10,958 nucleotides of DNA, taken from positions 1-10,958 of the forward strand of contig CAZUSI010000051.1 in assembly GCA_964623395.1 (NCBI GenBank), written 5' to 3'. This stretch comes from JBDRZD01 sp964623395 (GTDB lineage Bacteria > Hydrothermota > Hydrothermia > Hydrothermales > Hydrothermaceae). Positions within the stretch are counted from its first letter, which is position 1, and every line of letters starts with the position of its first letter. This document shows, piece by piece, positions 5,584 through 10,958 of the stretch. Under the pieces are notes generated by a model. The model worked only from the letters and a program-made list of their open reading frames with translations. It was not told where the DNA came from and did no database searches. Position numbers and translations under genes: made by a program.

Positions 5584-7254
5584 ATGCTTACAGATATTGA
5601 AATCGCACAAAGAGCAAAACTTTTAAATATAAAAGAAATTGCTGAAAAAATTGGTATAAACGAAGAGGAACTTATATTTTATGGAAAGTATAAAGCAAAG
5701 ATTTCCTTAAGTATATTTGAAAAACTTAAAAACAAAAGTAATGGAAAAATGGTTCTTGTTACTGCAATGACGCCAACTCCTTATGGAGAAGGAAAAACAA
5801 CAATAAGTATAGGACTTTCACAGGCATTATGGAAACTAAATAAAAAATCTGTTGTTGCTTTAAGAGAACCTTCCTTAGGACCTGTCTTTGGAATTAAAGG
5901 AGGTGCAACAGGAGGAGGATATTCACAGGTTCTTCCAATGGAAGACATAAATTTACATTTTACAGGCGATTTTAATGCTGTTAATTGTGCCCACAACCTT
6001 TTGTCAGCAATGATAGATGCCCATATTCATCATGGAAATTCAATTGGAATTGATACAAGAGAAATTCTATGGCCAAGAGCAATTGATATGAATGATAGGA
6101 GTTTAAGGAAAATAATTGTTGGACTTGGTGGAAAAACAAATGGACCTGTAAGGGAAGATGGATTTGTTATAACACCTGCCTCTGAAATAATGGCAATACT
6201 TGGTCTTTCAAAAGATTATAAAGATTTAAAGGAAAGATTAGGAAATATTTTGATAGGTTTTAAAAGAAATGGTGAGCCAATATTTTCAAGAGATTTAGGA
6301 GCACAAGGAGCAATGGCTGCAATTTTAAGGGATGCATTATTACCAAATCTTGTTCAAACAATTGAAAATACTCCTGCAATAATACATACAGGACCTTTTG
6401 GAAATATTGCCCATGGAACATGCTCTTTAATCTCAATAATTTTATCGTTAAAACTTTCAGATGTTGCTGTTGTTGAAACTGGATTTGGTTCTGACCTTGG
6501 TGCTGAAAAATTTTTAAATATAGTATGTCAACTTGGAAATTTTTCACCTGATGCAGTTGTTATAGTTGCATCAATAAGAGCAATGAAATATCATGGTGGT
6601 GTTTCTCAAAAGGAATTAAAAAATGAAAATGTGGAAGCAGTAATAAAAGGATTTGATAATGTTAGAGCACATATAGAAAATATAAGGGATAATTTTGGAA
6701 TACCACCGGTTGTTGCAATAAATGTATTTCCATATGATACAGAGAATGAGAAAAGGGAAGTTAAAAAACTCCTTGAAGATGAAGGTGTAAATTATGCCTT
6801 TTGCTATTCATGGGAAAAAGGTGGGGAAGGAGGAATTGAACTTGCTGAAAAGGTTTTATCTGCCTTTAAACTTCCAAAAAATTATAAACCCCTTTATACA
6901 ATCTCTATGCCATTAAAGGAAAAAATTGAAATAATTGCAAAAAAAGTTTATAAGGCAGACGGTGTCGATTATTCTCCAAATGCATTAAAGATGCTCAAAA
7001 AAATTGAAGAGATTGGACTTCAAAATTCATTTATATGCATGGCAAAGACACAAAGTTCTTTAAGTGATAACCCAAAACTAATAGGAAGACCAAAAGGGTT
7101 TAGAATTAAAATTGATGAGGTAAGGATTAAATCTGGTGCAAACTTTATTGTTCCCTTATGTGGTGAAATAATGGAAATGCCAGGACTTCCAAAAGAACCA
7201 GCTGCTTTAAGAGTTGATCTAACAGATGATGGAATAATTAAAGGTTTATTTTAA
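5584..7254 (+). CDS. fhs: Formate-tetrahydrofolate ligase (10-formyl-THF synthetase)
   Basis: Cytoplasmic enzyme joining formate to tetrahydrofolate with ATP to give 10-formyl-THF; it is the formate-activating step of the methyl branch of the Wood-Ljungdahl pathway, and also supplies one-carbon units or, in reverse, yields ATP. The 556 residues match the usual length of about 555-560. Visible signatures are the P-loop region TPTPYGEGKTT (63-73), REPSLGPVFGIKGGATGGG (94-112), PMEDINLHFTGDFNAV (118-133), GPFGNIAHGT, the SWEKGGEGG segment, and the C-terminal EMPGLPKEPAA with terminal GLF. No frameshift or missing core motif is seen. It is the first gene of fhs-hypA-hypB-hypF: its TAA overlaps the ATG of hypA by one base. 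The pairing with hydrogenase maturation genes suggests formate/H2-linked metabolism, but a purely biosynthetic role cannot be excluded. Confidence 0.97.
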   Translation: MLTDIEIAQRAKLLNIKEIAEKIGINEEELIFYGKYKAKISLSIFEKLKNKSNGKMVLVTAMTPTPYGEGKTTISIGLSQALWKLNKKSVVALREPSLGPVFGIKGGATGGGYSQVLPMEDINLHFTGDFNAVNCAHNLLSAMIDAHIHHGNSIGIDTREILWPRAIDMNDRSLRKIIVGLGGKTNGPVREDGFVITPASEIMAILGLSKDYKDLKERLGNILIGFKRNGEPIFSRDLGAQGAMAAILRDALLPNLVQTIENTPAIIHTGPFGNIAHGTCSLISIILSLKLSDVAVVETGFGSDLGAEKFLNIVCQLGNFSPDAVVIVASIRAMKYHGGVSQKELKNENVEAVIKGFDNVRAHIENIRDNFGIPPVVAINVFPYDTENEKREVKKLLEDEGVNYAFCYSWEKGGEGGIELAEKVLSAFKLPKNYKPLYTISMPLKEKIEIIAKKVYKADGVDYSPNALKMLKKIEEIGLQNSFICMAKTQSSLSDNPKLIGRPKGFRIKIDEVRIKSGANFIVPLCGEIMEMPGLPKEPAALRVDLTDDGIIKGLF

Positions 7255-7601
7255 TGCATGAATATTCTCTAACTTTAAATTTAATTGAAACTCTGGATGA
7301 GGAAAGAATTAAAAATAATGCAAAAAAATTAAAAAAAATTTCTTTAAAAATAGGTAAATTTTCAGGAGTTGAACCAATTTTAATTTTTCATTGTTTTGAA
7401 ATTTTAAAAAAAGAAAAAGAAGAATTTAAAGAGGCAGAACTTCAAATAGAGATTGAAAATCCTCAAGTAAAATGTAAAAATTGTGGAAATGTATTTGAGC
7501 CAGAAGATTTTCCCTTTATATGCCCAAATTGTGGGAACATTTATAATGAAATGATTAAAGGTTTTGACATAATTATAGAGAAAATTGAAATGGAAATTTA
7601 A
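7254..7601 (+). CDS. hypA: Hydrogenase nickel-insertion protein HypA
   Basis: Nickel chaperone that, with HypB, delivers Ni to the large subunit of [NiFe]-hydrogenase. The 115-residue protein begins MHEYSL, so His2, the nickel ligand of the family, is present. The central GKFSGVEP (34-41) is typical. The zinc site is formed by two CxxC pairs, Cys74/Cys77 (CKNCG) and Cys90/Cys93 (CPNCG). Length and layout match normal HypA (about 113-118). The start overlaps the last base of the fhs stop (TAATG), and only a weak AAAGG lies upstream, so translation is probably coupled to fhs. The gene abuts hypB with no spacing. Confidence 0.95.
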   Translation: MHEYSLTLNLIETLDEERIKNNAKKLKKISLKIGKFSGVEPILIFHCFEILKKEKEEFKEAELQIEIENPQVKCKNCGNVFEPEDFPFICPNCGNIYNEMIKGFDIIIEKIEMEI

Positions 7602-8270
7602 ATGGGAGAAATAAAATTTGAAAATTTAAGCATTCCAATTTTAAAGGCAAATGAATTAATTGCAAATAAATTAAGGGAAAAATGGGATAAGGAAAAAACA
7701 TTTGTAATAAATTTCATTTCTTCACCAGGTGCAGGGAAAACGAGTTTAATTGAAAAAATCTTAAATTATTTTAAGGAATTTAAATTAATTGTTCTTGTTG
7801 GAGATATTGAAACTGAAAGGGATGCAGAAAGGATTAGAAAAAAGGGATTTGAAAGTATTCAGATAATAACAGGTGGAGCATGCCATCTTGAAGCAGTTAT
7901 GATTGAACAGGTTATTTCAAAATTAAAAAATAGATACGATTTTATATTTATAGAAAATGTTGGGAATTTAGTTTGTCCATCAGTTTATAATCTTGGAGAA
8001 AATTTAAGATTTACATTACTTTCAGTTCCTGAAGGTGATGATAAACCAAAAAAATATCCAAGAGCATTTTTAACATCAAATGCCTTTATAATAACAAAAA
8101 TAGACCTTTTAACTTATTTACCTTTTGACCTCGAAAATGTTAAAAAAGAAGCAAAAGAAATAAATCCATCATTAAAAATATTTGAGACATCTGCATTAAA
8201 AGAAATTGGAATAGAAGAAGTTTGTAATTTCATAAAGGAAGAAAGAGAAAATTGGATTAAAAGAATTTGA
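7602..8270 (+). CDS. hypB: Hydrogenase nickel-incorporation GTPase HypB
   Basis: SIMIBI-class GTPase that powers nickel transfer with HypA. Seen in the 222-residue protein are the Walker A motif SSPGAGKT (40-47), GDIETERDAERI (67-78), the metal site TGGACHLEA with Cys94-His95, and ENVGNLVCP with Cys125. The guanine-specificity motif appears as TKID (165-168), in place of the common NKxD, and SALK at 197-200 fits the G5 loop. The N-terminal high-affinity nickel motif (CxxCGC) of E. coli HypB and the histidine-rich tract of some other species are absent, so this is the short form with only the GTPase-domain metal site. Its ATG follows the hypA stop directly (TAAATG), and its TGA overlaps the TTG start of hypF. 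Confidence 0.96.
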   Translation: MGEIKFENLSIPILKANELIANKLREKWDKEKTFVINFISSPGAGKTSLIEKILNYFKEFKLIVLVGDIETERDAERIRKKGFESIQIITGGACHLEAVMIEQVISKLKNRYDFIFIENVGNLVCPSVYNLGENLRFTLLSVPEGDDKPKKYPRAFLTSNAFIITKIDLLTYLPFDLENVKKEAKEINPSLKIFETSALKEIGIEEVCNFIKEERENWIKRI

Positions 8271-10522
8271 AAATTTCAAGATTAAAGATAGAAATTGAAG
8301 GATTTGTTCAAGGGGTTGGTTTTAGACCATTTGCATATAGAATTGCAAAGTCATTAAATTTAAAGGGATTTATAAAAAATACAAAGAGTGGAGTTTTAAT
8401 TGAGGTTGAAGGTGAAGAAAAAAATTTAAAAAAATTTTTAAATAAATTAAAAAATGAAAAACCCCCGCTTGCTTCCTATTATTTTTTTAACTTCTATTTT
8501 CTTGATAAAATTGGCTACAAGGATTTCAAAATTTTAAAATCGGATGAGGAAGGAGAAGTAAAAACCTTAGTATTGCCTGACATTGCTATATGTAAAGATT
8601 GCATAAGAGAAATATTTGATAAAAATGATAGAAGACACCTTTATCCATTTACAAATTGCACAAATTGTGGTCCAAGATTTTCAATAATAGAAAATCTACC
8701 ATATGATAGAAAAAATACAACGATGAAAGTATTTAAAATGTGTGAAAAATGCAAGAAGGAATATGAAGATCCTTTAAATAGAAGATTTCATGCAGAACCA
8801 ATTGCTTGTCCAGTATGTGGTCCTGATGTTTATTTATACGATGAAAATAAAAATTTGCTTTTTAAAGGTTATGAAGCAATTAAAAAGTCAGCAGAATTTA
8901 TAAAAAAGGGATTTATAATAGCATTAAAGGGAATTGGTGGATATCAGCTTTTATGTGATGCCTTAAATGATGAAGCAGTAAAAAGATTAAGAGAGAGAAA
9001 AAAAAGGGAGGAAAAGCCATTTGCCTTAATGTTCCCCTCTTTAAAAGTTTTAAAGGAATATGTTTATGTTGATAAAATATCTGAGATAATTTTAACTTCC
9101 CCATCTTCTCCAATTTTACTTTTAAGAAAAAAAGAAAATAAAAAAGTTTCTGAATATGTTGCACCATTAAATCCTTATCTTGGATGTATGCTACCCTATT
9201 CCCCACTTCATCATATTTTAATGAAAGAATTAAATATTCCAGTTATTTGCACATCAGGAAATATAAGTGATGAACCAATTACATTTATTGATGAAGAGGC
9301 ATTTATAAAACTTAAAGGGATTGCAGATTATTTTTTAACCCATACAAGGGAAATAAAAAGATATGTGGATGATTCAGTAGTGAGGGTAATATTAAATAAA
9401 GAATATTTAATAAGGAGAGCAAGAGGTTATGCACCAACACCAATTATTTTTAAAGAAAATCTCCCAAAAATCCTTGCAGTTGGAGGTCATTTAAAAAATA
9501 CAATTGCAATTTCAAAAGGTAAGAAAATATTTATTTCACAACATATTGGGGATTTAGAAAAAGAGGAAAGTTATAAGGCTTTTTTAAACATAATTGAGGA
9601 TTTTAAAAAAATTTTTGAATTCCAGCCGGAATTTATAGCCCATGATGCACATCCTGAATATTTATCAACAAAGTATGCTAAGGAAACTGGAAAAAAATTA
9701 ATACCTGTTTATCATCATCATGCTCATATTGTTTCTTGTATGGCTGATAATGAAATAGAAGATAGGGTTCTTGGAATTTCATGGGATGGAACAGGTTTTG
9801 GAAAAGATGGAAAAATATGGGGTGGAGAATTTTTAATATGTGATTATAAAAATTTTGAAAGAATAGGAAAATTCAGGGAATTTAAACTTTTAGGGGGTGA
9901 CAAAGCAATAAAGGAACCAAGAAGAAGCGCAATTGGAGTATTATATGAAATATTTGGAGAAAAAACTTTTGAACTTGAAATTGAACCTATAAAATCTTTA
10001 AGTGAAAGGGAAAAAGAAATTTTTAAAAAAATGTTTGAAAAAAACATAAATACTTTCTGGACAAGCTCTTCAGGAAGAATTTTTGATGCGGTTTCATCAA
10101 TAATTGGAATAAAGCAAAAAATAAGTTATGAGGGACAAGCAGCAATGATGCTTGAATGGATAAGTGATGAAAAAATTGATGAATTTTATAATTTTGAAAT
10201 TAAAGAAAAAGATGGAATTTTAATATTTGATTGGGAAGAAATGTTTAAGGAAATAATAAGAGATTTAAAAAGGGGAATTAAAAAAGAAATAATAGCATCA
10301 AAATTTCATAATACCCTTGTTAATCTAATATGGGAAATTGCAAATAAAATTAAAATAAAAAATATTTTCTTATCAGGAGGGGTCTTCCAAAATAAAATTT
10401 TAATAGAAAAAACTTATAAAAAATTATCAAAAAAATTTAAAGTTTATATACATCAAAGAATACCTGCAAATGATAACGGAATTTCACTGGGACAAATAAT
10501 TATTGCGGCAAGAAATATTTAA
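8267..10522 (+). CDS. hypF: Carbamoyltransferase HypF, [NiFe]-hydrogenase maturation
   Basis: HypF converts carbamoyl phosphate with ATP to carbamoyl-adenylate and passes the carbamoyl group to HypE, the source of the cyanide ligands of the hydrogenase iron. The 751-residue protein has all domains in the usual order: acylphosphatase-like (about 1-92) with FVQGVGFRP including Arg20 and Asn38; two zinc modules with Cys109/112/131/134 and Cys159/162/181/184; YrdC-like ATP domain (about 200-390) with KGIGGYQLLCDA; and Kae1-like domain (about 400-751) with metal-binding HHHAH (483-487), WDGTGFG and SGGVFQN (703-709). The start is a TTG inside TTGA, overlapping the hypB stop by 4 bases; the acylphosphatase domain starts at once, so no later ATG is possible. 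No strong ribosome site is seen, which fits coupling to hypB. Its 3' end overlaps the convergent membrane protein gene by 23 bases. Confidence 0.96.
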   Translation: MKISRLKIEIEGFVQGVGFRPFAYRIAKSLNLKGFIKNTKSGVLIEVEGEEKNLKKFLNKLKNEKPPLASYYFFNFYFLDKIGYKDFKILKSDEEGEVKTLVLPDIAICKDCIREIFDKNDRRHLYPFTNCTNCGPRFSIIENLPYDRKNTTMKVFKMCEKCKKEYEDPLNRRFHAEPIACPVCGPDVYLYDENKNLLFKGYEAIKKSAEFIKKGFIIALKGIGGYQLLCDALNDEAVKRLRERKKREEKPFALMFPSLKVLKEYVYVDKISEIILTSPSSPILLLRKKENKKVSEYVAPLNPYLGCMLPYSPLHHILMKELNIPVICTSGNISDEPITFIDEEAFIKLKGIADYFLTHTREIKRYVDDSVVRVILNKEYLIRRARGYAPTPIIFKENLPKILAVGGHLKNTIAISKGKKIFISQHIGDLEKEESYKAFLNIIEDFKKIFEFQPEFIAHDAHPEYLSTKYAKETGKKLIPVYHHHAHIVSCMADNEIEDRVLGISWDGTGFGKDGKIWGGEFLICDYKNFERIGKFREFKLLGGDKAIKEPRRSAIGVLYEIFGEKTFELEIEPIKSLSEREKEIFKKMFEKNINTFWTSSSGRIFDAVSSIIGIKQKISYEGQAAMMLEWISDEKIDEFYNFEIKEKDGILIFDWEEMFKEIIRDLKRGIKKEIIASKFHNTLVNLIWEIANKIKIKNIFLSGGVFQNKILIEKTYKKLSKKFKVYIHQRIPANDNGISLGQIIIAARNI

Positions 10523-10958
10523 AAATACCACTTCCTACTAAAACCCATAATATTTCTATTGGTGCTCTTCCAAAAATTAAGGAAATAAAAAAATCCCTAT
10601 TTTTTACCTTTAAAAAACCTGCAAAAAAACAAAGCAAATCTTTTGGAATTCCAGGGATTGGTGCTATGAATAAAATTATAAGCCATAAAGTGCTTTTGTT
10701 TAAAATTTTTTCTTTATATTTCTCAATTTTTTCAAACTTTTTTACATTTATTTTCTTACTAAAAAATTTACCTATAAAAAAGCCAGTTAAAGAACCTATA
10801 AAATTACCTGTAATTGCCATTATGCTTCCAATATAAACTCCATATAAAAAACCCATTAAAAAAGGAAAAAAATGTCCTGGAACTGGAGCAACTATTACTT
10901 GAAAAGAATGTAGAAGAACTAAAACAATTGGTGCAAAACTTTTTGTCTTTTTAACTAT
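10500..10958 (-). CDS. TVP38/TMEM64 (VTT/DedA-superfamily) membrane protein, partial
   Basis: The frame is open from its TAA (10500-10502) to the window edge, giving 152 residues; the N-terminus lies beyond base 10958. An internal ATG at 10854-10856 is not the likely start, because the 34 codons before it continue the family pattern (SFAPIVLVLLHSF, then VAPVPGHFFPF). The visible part has about four hydrophobic segments, a glycine-rich stretch (GNFIGSLTGFFIGKFF), the re-entrant-like IAPIPGIPKDLLCFFAGF, and SLIFGRAPIEILWVLVGSG, matching TVP38/TMEM64 proteins. The arginine often found before the PxxP-type segment is replaced (FIAPIPG). Members are linked to lipid scrambling or membrane homeostasis; the substrate here is unknown. 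It converges on hypF and shares 23 bases with it. Confidence 0.8.
   Translation of the reverse strand: MVKKTKSFAPIVLVLLHSFQVIVAPVPGHFFPFLMGFLYGVYIGSIMAITGNFIGSLTGFFIGKFFSKKINVKKFEKIEKYKEKILNKSTLWLIILFIAPIPGIPKDLLCFFAGFLKVKNRDFFISLIFGRAPIEILWVLVGSGIFKYFLPQ

Noticed and set aside
5351..5626. Open frame on the plus strand running through the N gap
   Set aside because: It is open only because the Ns hide stops; it is antisense to the secreted-protein start and enters fhs in another frame.
5781..6547. Minus-strand frames opposite fhs (5781-5996 and 6260-6547)
   Set aside because: fhs is intact and conserved over the whole stretch; the antisense frames have low-complexity composition.
8913..10047. 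Minus-strand frames opposite hypF (8913-9206 and 9844-10047)
   Set aside because: They lie inside conserved YrdC-like and Kae1-like domains of hypF and lack ribosome sites or recognisable features.
10500..10856. Membrane protein gene starting at the internal ATG at 10854-10856
   Set aside because: The frame stays open to the window edge and the 34 extra codons continue the TVP38/TMEM64 pattern, so the gene is treated as partial.

Overview
The window is strongly AT-rich bacterial DNA with dense coding, near-consensus Shine-Dalgarno sequences and very short or overlapping gene junctions. Two adjacent secreted proteins end in a type IX-like (Por) C-terminal sorting domain. With a cytochrome bd oxidase, formate-tetrahydrofolate ligase and [NiFe]-hydrogenase maturation genes, this suggests a mainly anaerobic bacterium, perhaps thermophilic, of an uncultured lineage such as candidate phylum WOR-3/Hydrothermae. 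That placement is inference from gene content and style; there is no rRNA or marker gene here to prove it. A run of exactly 100 Ns marks this as a draft scaffold, probably from a metagenome.

Left part, bases 1-2584, all on the minus strand: a near-consensus sigma-70 promoter (2555-2584) drives a 58-residue winged-helix protein (2338-2514), then cydA (1004-2326) and cydB (1-993). The cydA ribosome binding site abuts and shares a base with the stop codon of the small regulator gene, so the three genes look like one transcript. The product would be a membrane quinol oxidase reducing O2 to water, with a small co-transcribed DNA-binding protein as its possible regulator.

Middle part, 2621-5465, minus strand: two tandem genes for exported proteins. 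The first (3929-5419) has a clear signal peptide, FN3/Ig-like segments and a sorting domain. The second (2621-3925) is a YCF48/BNR-type beta-propeller with six Asp-box repeats and its own sorting domain. A partial promoter lies at the edge of the N gap (5466-5565).

Right part, 5569-10522, plus strand: fhs (formate-tetrahydrofolate ligase), hypA, hypB and hypF are joined by a 1-base overlap, a 0-base junction and a 4-base overlap. HypA and HypB insert nickel into [NiFe]-hydrogenase, and HypF makes the carbamoyl group that becomes the cyanide ligands of the iron. Their fusion into one transcription unit with fhs links hydrogenase assembly with one-carbon (formate/folate) metabolism. hypC, hypD, hypE and the hydrogenase itself are not in the window. 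At the right edge a TVP38/TMEM64-type membrane protein gene (10500-10958, minus strand, cut by the window end) converges on hypF and overlaps it by 23 bases.

No RNA gene, CRISPR array, insertion sequence or attachment site was recognised. The longest non-coding stretches are 2515-2620 and 5420-5583 (the latter mostly Ns), both described below. No clearly undescribed system stands out. The best leads are the small cysteine-bearing regulator in front of cydAB and the fhs-hypABF unit.
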